Assembly (NCBI RefSeq): GCF_003610735.1
Contig: NZ_RAQM01000006.1
Span: forward strand, 270,274-334,273
Reading direction: 5' to 3'
DNA length: 64,000 bases
From: Tenacibaculum lutimaris
GTDB lineage: Bacteria; Bacteroidota; Bacteroidia; Flavobacteriales; Flavobacteriaceae
Positions 16,021 through 25,310 of the stretch are shown here, in pieces. The stretch's first letter is position 1; each line of letters begins with the position of its first letter. Below the pieces are notes generated by a model, which searched no databases, was not told where the DNA came from, and saw only the letters and a program-made list of their open reading frames with translations. The position numbers and the translations under genes are program-made.

Positions 16021-17253
16021 ATGAAAACAAGAAACTTATTTATTGCTGTTTTTTTCTGTGCTATTTCAAGCTATGCTCAAAACATAAAAACAGTTCAGCT
16101 ACGTCCTAAGAATAATACTGAACGGTATACTCCAATTGTTCGCTTAGGTGATATTTTAAAACTTTCTTTTGATGATTTAAACGCTGACAGCAAACAATAT
16201 CAGTACAAAATTGAACACATGACACATGACTGGAAACCTAGTTCACTATCTAGCAACCAATACATTCAAGGTTTTGAACAAAACGAAATTATCAATTTTG
16301 CAAATTCTTTCAATACACTTCAACCTTACACTCATTATTGGGTTGAAATTCCAAATCAGAATACTATTATTACCAAAAGCGGTAATTATTTAATTTCTGT
16401 TATTGATGAAAATTATGATGTCGTCTTTACTAGAAAATGTGTATTTTACGAAGATATAACTACTGTAGGTGTAGCAGTATTTAGAAGTAGAAATACATCA
16501 ACAGCTAATCAACAACAAACTGTTCAATTTTCAATAAACCACCCTGGTTTACAAATTAACAATCCTTCTCAAGAAATTAATGTAACATTGTTTCAAAATC
16601 ACAATTGGAATACAGCCATTAATAACTTACAGCCTATTTTTATTAAACCTCAACAATTACTATACAATCATACTGTTGAAACTAATTTTTGGGCAGGTAA
16701 CGAGTTTTTAAATTTTGACACCAAATATATTAGAAGTAGTAGTTTAAATGTAGCTAGAGTTACACGCGACAATTTATATCATAGTTATTTATACACCGAT
16801 GAACCTCGAGCTGATAAAACCTACACATATAACCCTGATATAAACGGGCAATTCGTGATAAGAACCACCGAACGAGACGTAAACAATGAACAAGACGATA
16901 CTGAAGCTGATTACTCTTTAGTTCATTTTTCGTTAGACGCTTTTGAACCTTATGAAAACAAAGATGTATATGTGTATGGTGCTTTCAACAATTATGAATT
17001 ATCAGAAGATAACAAAATGACGTACGATTCTAGTCAAGGAATATACAAAGCTATCTTACCTTTCAAACAAGGCTTTTATAACTATAGCTACGCAACCTTA
17101 AATTCAAGCGACGTTATTAACTTACATGAAATCGATGGGTCATTTTCCCAAACTGAAAATGAATATACTGTTATTGTTTACTACAAACCTTTTGGCGAAA
17201 TTTACGATAGAGTAATTGGAGTAGGTAATGGTTATTTTAATCAAAATAGGTAA
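16021..17253 (+). CDS. Type IX secretion system plug protein (DUF5103 family)
   Basis: Exported protein of 410 residues with a signal peptide ending SSYAQ. The N-terminal domain (YTPIVRLGDILKLSFDDLNA, then KIEHMTHDWKPSSLSSNQY) is typical of the DUF5103 family. In Flavobacterium a member of this family acts as the periplasmic plug that closes the SprA translocon when PorV is absent. The protein ends in a second beta-rich domain (VYGAFNNYELSEDNKMTYD). Family assignment is from recognised sequence features; the plug role is carried over from the family. Confidence 0.85.
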   Translation: MKTRNLFIAVFFCAISSYAQNIKTVQLRPKNNTERYTPIVRLGDILKLSFDDLNADSKQYQYKIEHMTHDWKPSSLSSNQYIQGFEQNEIINFANSFNTLQPYTHYWVEIPNQNTIITKSGNYLISVIDENYDVVFTRKCVFYEDITTVGVAVFRSRNTSTANQQQTVQFSINHPGLQINNPSQEINVTLFQNHNWNTAINNLQPIFIKPQQLLYNHTVETNFWAGNEFLNFDTKYIRSSSLNVARVTRDNLYHSYLYTDEPRADKTYTYNPDINGQFVIRTTERDVNNEQDDTEADYSLVHFSLDAFEPYENKDVYVYGAFNNYELSEDNKMTYDSSQGIYKAILPFKQGFYNYSYATLNSSDVINLHEIDGSFSQTENEYTVIVYYKPFGEIYDRVIGVGNGYFNQNR

Positions 17254-17303
17254 GCATTACAATAAACATTGACTGAAAAATGAAAAAGAACTATCTTTAT
17301 CCT

Positions 17304-17690
17304 ATGTTTCAGCAAGTAACTAAGGGGATAAAAATTTCGGTAAAAACTTCTTTTAAGGGTACCGTTTATAGGGGCTATCAGCAGTACTATGCCTTTAGCT
17401 ATTATATTACTATTGAAAACAGATCTAAGGAAACCGTAAAACTACTTGAACGTTTTTGGGTCATTTTCGATGCTCTTAACAACACTGAATATGTAGAAGG
17501 TGAAGGCGTTGTTGGAGAAACCCCTACCTTAAAACCAAACGACATTTACAACTATAAATCTAATTGCTTCTTACTTTCAACAACAGGAGCAATGGGTGGT
17601 AACTACAAAATGATTAACACAAAGACTTTAGAAGAGTTCCTAGTTATCATACCAACTTTTCAACTAACTACTACGTCTATTTTAAACTAA
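17304..17690 (+). CDS. apaG: ApaG family protein
   Basis: Small fibronectin-like beta-sandwich protein (128 aa) of the ApaG/DUF525 family. ApaG is linked to Co2+/Mg2+ efflux in enterobacteria, but its biochemical role is unsettled. Family hallmarks include FQQVTKGIKISVKTSF at the start, YYITIENRSKETVKLLERFW, and GEGVVGETPTLKPN. The internal ATG at 17304 is preferred because family members begin at this MFQQ; the ATG at 17280 would add eight residues. It overlaps the next gene by one base (TAATG). Confidence 0.92.
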   Translation: MFQQVTKGIKISVKTSFKGTVYRGYQQYYAFSYYITIENRSKETVKLLERFWVIFDALNNTEYVEGEGVVGETPTLKPNDIYNYKSNCFLLSTTGAMGGNYKMINTKTLEEFLVIIPTFQLTTTSILN

Positions 17691-18781
17691 TGAGCAAAAA
17701 AAATAAAGTTACAGTTATAAAAGACCCTAACTGTTTAAATTGCGGATATCCTTTTACTCGTGGTGAAAAATTTTGTCCTGAATGCGGACAACATAATCGA
17801 GGAAAAAAAATCACCTTAAGTGTTTTTCTTCGTGAACTTTTTGCTGGTTTCTTTTCTTTAGACACAAAGTTTTGGAGAACATTAATTCCTTTGTTAATTA
17901 ACCCTGGGAAAGTTTCGAAAGATTATATTGAAGGAAGAAGAATTCGATACACAAATCCTTTTCGATTTTATTTAGCTACAACAATTATTTTCTTTTTAAT
18001 TCTGGGAGCAATTAACAGTTATGACCATTTTGAAAAACTTAGAAATGGAAACCCTAATAGCTCATTTTTGAATATTAACGTTGAAAACAAAAAAGAAACA
18101 CAACTTAACATTAGTCAGTTACACGACCTTGTATTTGGCGAAATAAAACTTAATCAAAAAAAAATAGACTCTTTAAGTCCTAATAAAAAAGATTCAATAA
18201 CCGAATTAGATTCAGTTGAAAATCATGTCAATAATTCTGTATTTTATAATTTTTTAAAGTTTGAAGAAGAAAACCCAAATCTTTCTACTGAAAGCGCTCT
18301 AGATAGTTTAAAAATTGAAAAAAACTTTAGCAATCGTTTTTTATATTCTAAAGTTAAACTCGTAAACTCGTATGTAAGAAATGACGATGAACGTAATAAA
18401 TTCAACAAACAACTTTTCTCGTACATCTCTATTTCTTTATTTGTATTACTTCCTTTATTTACTCTTTTCTTGGCTTTTATATACATTCGAAGAAAGTACA
18501 CTTATGTCGAGCATTTAGTATTTGTTTTTCATGTACAAACCGTATTTTTTCTACTCGCTAGTATTTTTTATATCATAGGTTTTATTAATAAAAGCAGTAA
18601 TAACTTACCTACAATTTTTTCAATCCTATTTTTACTATATCTATTTATAGCAATGAAAAAATTTTACGGTCAGTCGTTCTTTAAAACCTTAATAAAATAC
18701 TTTATCGTAAACACCGTTTTCATAAGCTTAATGTTTATCGGTATAGTAGTTGTTTGGGCTATAACCTTCGCTCTGTATTAA
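17690..18781 (+). CDS. DUF3667 membrane protein with N-terminal zinc ribbon
   Basis: The N-terminus has CLNCGYPFTRGEKFCPECGQ, a four-cysteine zinc ribbon. The DUF3667 region follows: LREL, then LINPGKVSKDYIEGRRIRY and TNPFRFYLATTIIFFLI. After a long charged soluble loop (about residues 115-235), the C-terminal half has further membrane helices. Function is unknown. The one-base overlap with apaG suggests coupling, although a shared process is not evident. It converges on the next gene with a three-base gap and no terminator. Confidence 0.85.
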   Translation: MSKKNKVTVIKDPNCLNCGYPFTRGEKFCPECGQHNRGKKITLSVFLRELFAGFFSLDTKFWRTLIPLLINPGKVSKDYIEGRRIRYTNPFRFYLATTIIFFLILGAINSYDHFEKLRNGNPNSSFLNINVENKKETQLNISQLHDLVFGEIKLNQKKIDSLSPNKKDSITELDSVENHVNNSVFYNFLKFEEENPNLSTESALDSLKIEKNFSNRFLYSKVKLVNSYVRNDDERNKFNKQLFSYISISLFVLLPLFTLFLAFIYIRRKYTYVEHLVFVFHVQTVFFLLASIFYIIGFINKSSNNLPTIFSILFLLYLFIAMKKFYGQSFFKTLIKYFIVNTVFISLMFIGIVVVWAITFALY

Positions 18782-18784
18782 TCT

Positions 18785-20113
18785 TTAATTTAATACTTGT
18801 AAAAAGAAATTTTTTGAAGTGTTATTTAGTTTTATAGTTCCTTTTAACTGATTGTTATTAGCTACTGACAATTGTAATACCTCAACTTTATCTAAATATT
18901 TGTTTTTGAAAGAATATATCCCTCTGTCTTTTGCTTGATATTGAGCTACATTGAATGAAAAATAAAACTTATCCTCTAGTTTTTTCATTTCATTTAAAAC
19001 TGGCTGTTTTTGTGAACTAATTTGTAGCTTATCCTTATCACAAAAACTATAGGTAGTAAATAGAGGTATTAGGGTTAACACTTCATTACCGCCCACTTGT
19101 TTGATCACCTCTTTTTTATACAAATATTCACACAAGCCCTCTCCTTCTAGGTTAAAAATTATATTAGGAGTTATGCTATTTTGGATTTCTTTTTTGGCTA
19201 CTTTATTAAAATCATCATCGTACTCATAAGTTATGATAGTATCAGATTTTTCAACAAAAGAAGAAAGTTGAAAGTCCATCGTTCCGTTCCATTTAGCAGC
19301 AATAGAATCTAAAGATAATGTGGTAAACTTTCTAAACTTCTCTGAAGTGTTTTCAGGTAAAATTTTTGTTAGTTTTTTAGTGTTTAATTTCCCTGAAATA
19401 ATAGCAATACCATTAGTATCAAAACCTGTTTTAAAAGGCAAGAAAATATCGTTAGCTTCGTTTAATTGCCCATCAATATTTAACTGACCTTTATCAACTA
19501 AAACCTTAAAAAAATCTCCTTTAGCTGTAGTAAAAGTTATCGGGCTTTTATGTTTTTTACTCTTGGCAAAAATTTCAGCATCTTCTGAAAAGTAATCCCT
19601 TTTATTAAGGGCTTTTATCAATTCATGGGAAACTTTATCATTTTTATTAACCTTATATATTACCTGAGCTTCTTTATCACTAACTACACAGGTAATTTGT
19701 TGTTTATCGTAAATGATAACTCCATCACTCTTTTCTTCTTTAAATCCTTTTTCTTTTAAAACCTCAGCAAAGTTATTTTTAACTGAGATCTTACTACTAA
19801 TTAAAAACCCTTTAAACTCTTGTTGATTTGTATACAGAAAGACACTACTAGGAATTTCAATTTCATCTAGTAAAGAACGTTGTTCCTCTTTTTTTGCTGC
19901 AGATTGTTTTTTAAAGTCTAGCTGAGAAAATGGGTATTTTAAAAAACTAGTAAGTATGTTGTATTCTATTTCTCGAAGGTTGATATATATAACCGTTTCA
20001 GCAGAAACAGGAACCTTTTCTGCATAAATTACGGTTGGATTATATCTAAAAAACCCAACCGTAACTATAATACAGCATACTATTAAAAAGGTATATGCTA
20101 TTTTTTTTATCAT
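18785..20113 (-). CDS. Envelope protein of unknown function, paralogue of the neighbour (442 aa)
   Basis: An N-terminal hydrophobic helix (IAYTFLIVCCIIVTVGFF) either anchors or exports the protein. It then reads EKVPVSAETVIYINLREIEY, similar in type to the opening of the upstream gene (PENVDVLISANAENLFKLI). Both proteins also share a TYEYDxDa-like block followed by a charged linker and a Pro-containing strand: IITYEYDDDFNKVAKKE here and YTTYEYDKDYKRKEVTK there. So the two are divergent paralogues. They are six bases apart, in one operon. I do not recognise an enzymatic motif. A loose resemblance to DUF4836-type Bacteroidota proteins is possible but unproven. Confidence 0.8.
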   Translation of the reverse strand: MIKKIAYTFLIVCCIIVTVGFFRYNPTVIYAEKVPVSAETVIYINLREIEYNILTSFLKYPFSQLDFKKQSAAKKEEQRSLLDEIEIPSSVFLYTNQQEFKGFLISSKISVKNNFAEVLKEKGFKEEKSDGVIIYDKQQITCVVSDKEAQVIYKVNKNDKVSHELIKALNKRDYFSEDAEIFAKSKKHKSPITFTTAKGDFFKVLVDKGQLNIDGQLNEANDIFLPFKTGFDTNGIAIISGKLNTKKLTKILPENTSEKFRKFTTLSLDSIAAKWNGTMDFQLSSFVEKSDTIITYEYDDDFNKVAKKEIQNSITPNIIFNLEGEGLCEYLYKKEVIKQVGGNEVLTLIPLFTTYSFCDKDKLQISSQKQPVLNEMKKLEDKFYFSFNVAQYQAKDRGIYSFKNKYLDKVEVLQLSVANNNQLKGTIKLNNTSKNFFLQVLN

Positions 20114-20118
20114 TCAGT

Positions 20119-21897
20119 TTATTTAGCTACCGAGTTGATAAATTTTAATAATAATTTTAAGGTGTTTTCTTCTGTACCTTGCGTTGAAAGTTTTAACTCA
20201 GATGAAATCGTATTTCCTTTCATTCTAGATACTCTAAATACAGCATCACTCATATTATCAGTAGAAAAATGTAAAGCTTCTTTTTCTGACTTACTCATCC
20301 ACTCGTTTGGCACCTTCTTTAAAATTCCGTTTACATCAACATACAATACTGTTGAGTTGTTTCTTACCAATTTATTATGCTTTTTAGTATTGAAATTTGT
20401 AGTGCCATTAGCAATATTTAAAGCTCCTTTTTTAGAAGTCGTTAAATACAACACATTGTTTTTCACTACAGAATATAACCCGAAAGGTAAGTCAGCTTTT
20501 TTAGTTACAAACTCAACTACACCGTTTTCAATTTTTACCGCTTTATGCTTTTCTCCTATCTGGTAGAACTTATTTAATAAATCTTCTTTTTCAGAACCAA
20601 TCATTAAGGTAAAATCTGGCACAAAATCTTCTTTTGTTTTTGTTACCTCCTTGCGCTTGTAATCTTTATCATACTCATAGGTAGTGTACTCGATTTCTTT
20701 TTTTGCAAAATCATTCAATACCAACAACGCATCACCTGTAATTAATTCCCCTATCGCTTTTTCGTCAATTACTAAAGAAAATAAATCTCCAACAATTTCA
20801 ATTTCTTCTTGAAACTTTGGTAAAATACCTCCGTACATTTTATTTACCAATTCTGGATATTGTTTTAATGTTTCTTCAGTATTTAAAGAAATACTCCAAA
20901 AAGCTAAGGCCTTATCATGATCAAAACTGTTAACTAAATTTCGGTTCATTCTCTTATTGTAAATCTTTTTAAAAGATTTTTTCATATCCGAACTAACCGC
21001 CATATCTAACAAAACTCTTGCATCTTCCTTTTCAAAAAATAAGTTAGCAGTTACCTCTTCTACACCATAAACATTATGATCTCCTTCAGCATACAAAGGA
21101 TAAAAGCTGTTTCCGAAAGACTTAAAAATATCAGTCATTAACTCACCATAATTACGCACCCATAATGTTGCTGATGAATTCTTCTTTTTGCTTTTTTGAA
21201 ATTTACTATTTGATGCAATAGATCTAGAATAGTTTTTGTCAAAAATATTCAGTCCATGTTCTTTTGACCATTCTCTAGCTAATCTTCTCTTGAAGTTATA
21301 ATTGTATTCTCCTTCTTCTTTTAACTTCTCTAAACGCTCTTTATTATCAGAGAAAAATGATTTAGACATACTTCCGTTTACAAGTAATAATGCATGATCA
21401 TTCCAAATTTTAAAAGAAGAACGCCCTGCTATATAACTATAGTTTCCTTCTGTTTTAAGTTTCTTTTTTTCTCTTTCATACAACAATGACTCAAATGTTT
21501 TTCTATCCTTTAACTCAACATAAAAGTTATGATACGAAACACTATCAGTCTTTGTTAAAAAATAATATGCATTTGCTTTAACATTTACGCCTGCATTAGC
21601 AACAGAAGAAACTTTATGTTTAATTACTTCATTTTCTTTGTTTCTTTCCTCATTCTCATCAACAACTACTGCTTGAGACTCAACCTTAGAAATATTATAA
21701 TCTCTATTTAAATCTTTTAAAATTTCTTTTCCAATAGCATTTTCATCAATATCTGATACATTTATTAACTTAAATAAGTTTTCTGCATTTGCAGAGATTA
21801 GCACATCAACATTCTCAGGTATTTTAGTTTCTAATTTTTGAGCTTGTATAACTGTAAATGTGTTTAAAAGCAGTAGTGTAGCAATAATTTTTTTCAT
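20119..21897 (-). CDS. Exported protein of unknown function, DUF4836-like (592 aa)
   Basis: Signal peptide residues 1-19 (MKKIIATLLLLNTFTVIQAQ). The mature protein begins with a PENVDVLISANAENLFKLI segment. It contains several repeating beta modules, for example VNAGVNVKANAYYFLTKTD, ITGDALLVLNDFAKKEIEY, and YSVVKNNVLYLTTSKKG. The last resembles substrate-independent structural repeats rather than an active site. It shares the TYEYDKDY block with the downstream paralogue. The general plan suggests a DUF4836-type protein, but only as a tentative call. The gene is 108 bases downstream of a lipoprotein gene. Confidence 0.8.
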   Translation of the reverse strand: MKKIIATLLLLNTFTVIQAQKLETKIPENVDVLISANAENLFKLINVSDIDENAIGKEILKDLNRDYNISKVESQAVVVDENEERNKENEVIKHKVSSVANAGVNVKANAYYFLTKTDSVSYHNFYVELKDRKTFESLLYEREKKKLKTEGNYSYIAGRSSFKIWNDHALLLVNGSMSKSFFSDNKERLEKLKEEGEYNYNFKRRLAREWSKEHGLNIFDKNYSRSIASNSKFQKSKKKNSSATLWVRNYGELMTDIFKSFGNSFYPLYAEGDHNVYGVEEVTANLFFEKEDARVLLDMAVSSDMKKSFKKIYNKRMNRNLVNSFDHDKALAFWSISLNTEETLKQYPELVNKMYGGILPKFQEEIEIVGDLFSLVIDEKAIGELITGDALLVLNDFAKKEIEYTTYEYDKDYKRKEVTKTKEDFVPDFTLMIGSEKEDLLNKFYQIGEKHKAVKIENGVVEFVTKKADLPFGLYSVVKNNVLYLTTSKKGALNIANGTTNFNTKKHNKLVRNNSTVLYVDVNGILKKVPNEWMSKSEKEALHFSTDNMSDAVFRVSRMKGNTISSELKLSTQGTEENTLKLLLKFINSVAK

Positions 21898-22005
21898 CTG
21901 TTTGTTTTTACTTTTTTAAAATCACATGTAACCTTTAATGATTAAAGTAATCTTTATGTTTCTTATTTAAAAGATTCTTTTAATCATGTTGGTTTCACCC
22001 TAATT

Positions 22006-22677
22006 TTAATTCTCTAATTGAATTTTATTTTTGATTGATTGTTTGTTCGATATGATATCTTGAGCTTGTAAATGCAGCATAATTGCTTTTTTACTTTTTG
22101 ATATTCTTGCTTGGTTATTTTCGGTTGATTTTATGGGTGTTTCAAATCGATATACACTTGTATAAGTAGCTGTTTCAAACACTTTTCGATCTTGATTTTT
22201 TGTTTTTTGAAACTCTTTTCCTAAATCGAAATGATGGCTACGTGTAAATGTTTTGTTTTCTTTATTATATGTAAAATGCTTATTCTTTTTAATCGCTTCT
22301 ATATGTTTTTTTGAACTGAAGTTAGAAATTACCTCATTTAAAGCTTCAACATTATCAAAATCACACGAAACCGTTACAATAAACTCGTTAAAATCTAAGG
22401 TGTTTTTTACATTATGAACCCCTTTAGTTTGCTTTATTTTATAAACTATTTCGTTTACTTTGTTCCTTATAGTAGTTTTAGATGGCACTTTGTAACCATT
22501 AATACTATCAAGCAACATTATTGAGGCTAATTTTGTTTTGCTTTTACTTAAATTGATTGTTAACACAGCACTACCCGAACCATCTTTATTAAAACTAACT
22601 TCTTCTACAAACTCAAAGCAGCTTGTAAACAAAAAAGTAGAAATAAGAGAGAATAGCAATATTAATCTTTTGTTCAT
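22006..22677 (-). CDS. Lipoprotein of unknown function (223 aa)
   Basis: Lipoprotein signal peptide with lipobox FTSC, so the mature N-terminal cysteine is at about residue 20. The mature start (FEFVEEVSFNKDGSGSAVLTINLSKSK) suggests a beta-rich domain. The C-terminal part is basic with KNKHFTYNKENKTFTRSHHF. I recognise no family beyond that. It sits between the NRDE gene (36 bases upstream) and the two paralogous exported genes, so the four may be one transcription unit. Surface or periplasmic exposure is inferred. Confidence 0.8.
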   Translation of the reverse strand: MNKRLILLFSLISTFLFTSCFEFVEEVSFNKDGSGSAVLTINLSKSKTKLASIMLLDSINGYKVPSKTTIRNKVNEIVYKIKQTKGVHNVKNTLDFNEFIVTVSCDFDNVEALNEVISNFSSKKHIEAIKKNKHFTYNKENKTFTRSHHFDLGKEFQKTKNQDRKVFETATYTSVYRFETPIKSTENNQARISKSKKAIMLHLQAQDIISNKQSIKNKIQLEN

Positions 22678-22712
22678 ATTAAATTTTTGGCAAAGATACC
22701 AAATAGGTTTAA

Positions 22713-23429
22713 TTACGAACGAATGATTTCTTCTTGTATTGTGTTAATATTTGAGTGTAAATCGTAGTAAGTCATCCTCAGTTCATTGTCATTTTTTACA
22801 ACAGAAGTAATACTTACCGTTTCAACATAACTACGTTTCATTTTTAATGAAATTTCTGGAGTTCCTCTAGTTTCATCTTGATGAAAATCAACAATATTTA
22901 ACTGATTAATCTCTTGAGTAGTATTTAACCATTCTGAAAACCATTCTCTTCTTAACTGTTTCATTTCTTCACCATATAAGGTAGAAGATGACCATATTTT
23001 TGGTTCATTGTCTAGTTTTTGAAAATGCTTTTCAATTCCATCCCAAACCAGTTCGTATGCTGTTAATTCAGTAGCCCAATCTACCAGTACGATCGTAAAC
23101 GGTTCTATTCCTTCAAAATTAAAATCATTAATTATTTCAACAGGATCATCAACCTTTAACAACTGCTTTACAATAACTCCCCTACTCATTCGGTAGGATT
23201 CTGCTCTTTGATGTTTGGTAAAACCTCCATTCAACAAACATATCAATCTATGCTTTTCGCTTAAACCAATCCATGTTCCTCCTGCTAATTCATCTTTCGG
23301 GTAGGTTAACTTCACTCCTTCTTCGCAATAGGTTTTTGGCGCAATTGTTTTACGCTTCGGATCTTCATCTCTGTTTGAAGTTAAAATAAAATTATTACCC
23401 CTTAAAGGTAAATAAGTTACCGTACACAT
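22713..23429 (-). CDS. NRDE/TANGO2-like protein (238 aa)
   Basis: The family hallmark is the N-terminal MCT segment followed by NRDE: here MCTVTYLPLRG and LTSNRDEDPKRKT. A second family piece is YPKDELAGGTWIGLSEK. The cysteine at position 2 suggests N-terminal nucleophile chemistry after Met removal, as in related amidohydrolases, but activity is not established. The eukaryotic homologue TANGO2 is associated with lipid and haem metabolism. It starts at ATG 23429, divergent from pruA. Confidence 0.9.
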   Translation of the reverse strand: MCTVTYLPLRGNNFILTSNRDEDPKRKTIAPKTYCEEGVKLTYPKDELAGGTWIGLSEKHRLICLLNGGFTKHQRAESYRMSRGVIVKQLLKVDDPVEIINDFNFEGIEPFTIVLVDWATELTAYELVWDGIEKHFQKLDNEPKIWSSSTLYGEEMKQLRREWFSEWLNTTQEINQLNIVDFHQDETRGTPEISLKMKRSYVETVSITSVVKNDNELRMTYYDLHSNINTIQEEIIRS

Positions 23430-23489
23430 GCTGTTTTCCTTTTATTAAATTCAAGCCTTATGTCCACCTGTATATTCCCAAAATAACCT

Positions 23490-23497
23490 TAACTTTG
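23490..23497 (+). promoter_or_regulatory. -7 promoter box of pruA
   Basis: TAACTTTG on the plus strand, about 71 bases upstream of the pruA ATG, giving a leader of roughly 65 bases. It matches TAnnTTTG; no -33 match at standard spacing. Confidence 0.5.
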
Positions 23498-23568
23498 TCA
23501 TTTAAGAAAGTTTTTATAGACTTTTCAATAACAAAGAAAGAAATTTAATTCAACAAACAACATACAAA

Positions 23569-25194
23569 ATGGGAAAAGGATTTTTTCACGTACCGACTGC
23601 CATTAATGAAACTGTAAAAGGATACGCTCCTGGATCTCCAGAGCGCGAAGCAGTTTCTAAACAATACAAAGAATATTTTAACGGATCTATGGATGTACCA
23701 ATGTATATCGGTAGTGAAGAAGTTAGAACAGGAAAGACTGAAAACATGACTCCTCCTCACGATCACCAACACGTAGTAGGACAATTTCATGTTGGAGACA
23801 AATCGCACGCTGAAAAAGCAATTGCTGTTGCTTTAGAAGCTCGTAAAGAATGGGCACAAATGCCTTGGGAGCAAAGAGCTGCTATCTTTTTACGTGCTGC
23901 AGAATTAATCGCTGGTCCTTACCGCGCAAAAATTAACGCTGCAACGATGATTGCTCAGTCTAAAACAGTTCATCAAGCAGAAATTGACTCAGCTTGTGAG
24001 TTAATCGACTTCTTACGTTTTAACGTAGAGTATATGACTGATATTTACAGTGAGCAACCTAATTCTGACGACGGAATTTGGAACCGCGTTGAATACAGAC
24101 CATTAGAAGGATTTGTGTACGCTGTAACTCCGTTTAACTTTACTGCTATTGCTGGAAATTTACCTGCATCTGCAGCAATGATGGGGAATGTTGTAGTTTG
24201 GAAGCCTTCTAGTAGCCAAGTTTTTTCTGCTAACGTAATTATGCAAATTTTTAAAGAAGCTGGTTTACCTGATGGTGTTATCAATTTAGTTTTAGGAAAT
24301 CCTGCTGACATTACTGAAGTTGTATTAGCTTCTCCTGATTTTGCTGGAATCCACTTTACAGGTTCTACAAATGTATTCCAAGATATTTGGAAGAAAATTG
24401 GAGAAAATATCCACATCTATAAAACATATCCAAAAATTGTTGGTGAAACAGGAGGTAAAGATTTTATCGTTGCTCACCCATCAGCAAACGCTAAACAAGT
24501 AGCTACTGGTATTTCTCGTGGTGCTTTCGAATTCCAAGGACAAAAATGTTCTGCAGCTTCAAGAGTATACTTACCAAAATCATTAGCTGAAGAAACGTTA
24601 AACTATGTAAAAGAAGATATCGCTTCTTTTAAAATGGGTTCTCCAGAAGATATGAGCAACTTTATCACAGCTGTAATTCACGAAGGATCTTTTGATAAAT
24701 TAGCTAGATATATTGATCAAGCTAAAGCTGATGCTGATGCAGAGATTTTTGCTGGTGGTAACTATGATAAATCGAAAGGATACTTTATTGAGCCAACTGT
24801 TATCTTAACTACCAACCCTAAATATACTACTATGGAAACTGAATTATTCGGACCTGTAGTAACTGTATATGTGTATGAAGATGCTGATTGGGCTGAAACA
24901 TTACAATTAGTTGATGGAACTTCTGAATACGCTTTAACTGGTGCTGTATTCTCTACAGATCGTTATGCTATTGCAGAAGCTACAAAAGCATTAGAAAACT
25001 GTGCTGGTAACTTCTATATTAACGACAAGCCAACAGGTGCTGTAGTAGGACAACAACCATTTGGTGGAGCAAGAGCATCTGGAACAAACGATAAAGCAGG
25101 ATCTGCTCAAAACTTATTACGTTGGGTATCACCTCGTTTAATTAAGGAAACTTTTGTTTCTCCAACTGATTACCGTTACCCTTTCTTAGGATAA
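23569..25194 (+). CDS. pruA: L-glutamate gamma-semialdehyde dehydrogenase (1-pyrroline-5-carboxylate dehydrogenase)
   Basis: Oxidises glutamate semialdehyde from proline degradation to glutamate with NAD+. Of the ALDH catalytic residues, the general base is E293 (VGETGGKDF) and the nucleophile is C327 (EFQGQKCSAAS). Other family strings are VTPFNFTAIAGNLPAS and FGGARASGTNDKAGS. At 541 residues it has the normal length of the single-domain bacterial form. The proline dehydrogenase partner is not nearby. A terminator follows and then glutaminase, another enzyme that yields glutamate. Confidence 0.96.
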   Translation: MGKGFFHVPTAINETVKGYAPGSPEREAVSKQYKEYFNGSMDVPMYIGSEEVRTGKTENMTPPHDHQHVVGQFHVGDKSHAEKAIAVALEARKEWAQMPWEQRAAIFLRAAELIAGPYRAKINAATMIAQSKTVHQAEIDSACELIDFLRFNVEYMTDIYSEQPNSDDGIWNRVEYRPLEGFVYAVTPFNFTAIAGNLPASAAMMGNVVVWKPSSSQVFSANVIMQIFKEAGLPDGVINLVLGNPADITEVVLASPDFAGIHFTGSTNVFQDIWKKIGENIHIYKTYPKIVGETGGKDFIVAHPSANAKQVATGISRGAFEFQGQKCSAASRVYLPKSLAEETLNYVKEDIASFKMGSPEDMSNFITAVIHEGSFDKLARYIDQAKADADAEIFAGGNYDKSKGYFIEPTVILTTNPKYTTMETELFGPVVTVYVYEDADWAETLQLVDGTSEYALTGAVFSTDRYAIAEATKALENCAGNFYINDKPTGAVVGQQPFGGARASGTNDKAGSAQNLLRWVSPRLIKETFVSPTDYRYPFLG

Positions 25195-25224
25195 GATATT
25201 CCAATTACGGAAATTTATATAACT

Positions 25225-25252
25225 AAAAGCAACCTCAAATGAGGTTGCTTTT
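25225..25252 (+). terminator. Terminator after pruA
   Basis: Arms 25225-25236 and 25241-25252 (AAAAGCAACCTC / GAGGTTGCTTTT) around loop AAAT, then a T-run on the plus strand. Confidence 0.9.
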
Positions 25253-25310
25253 TTATTTGTTTTCAAATAGAAATCAACTAATTTCGTTTAGCAATCGTTT
25301 GTTATAAACA

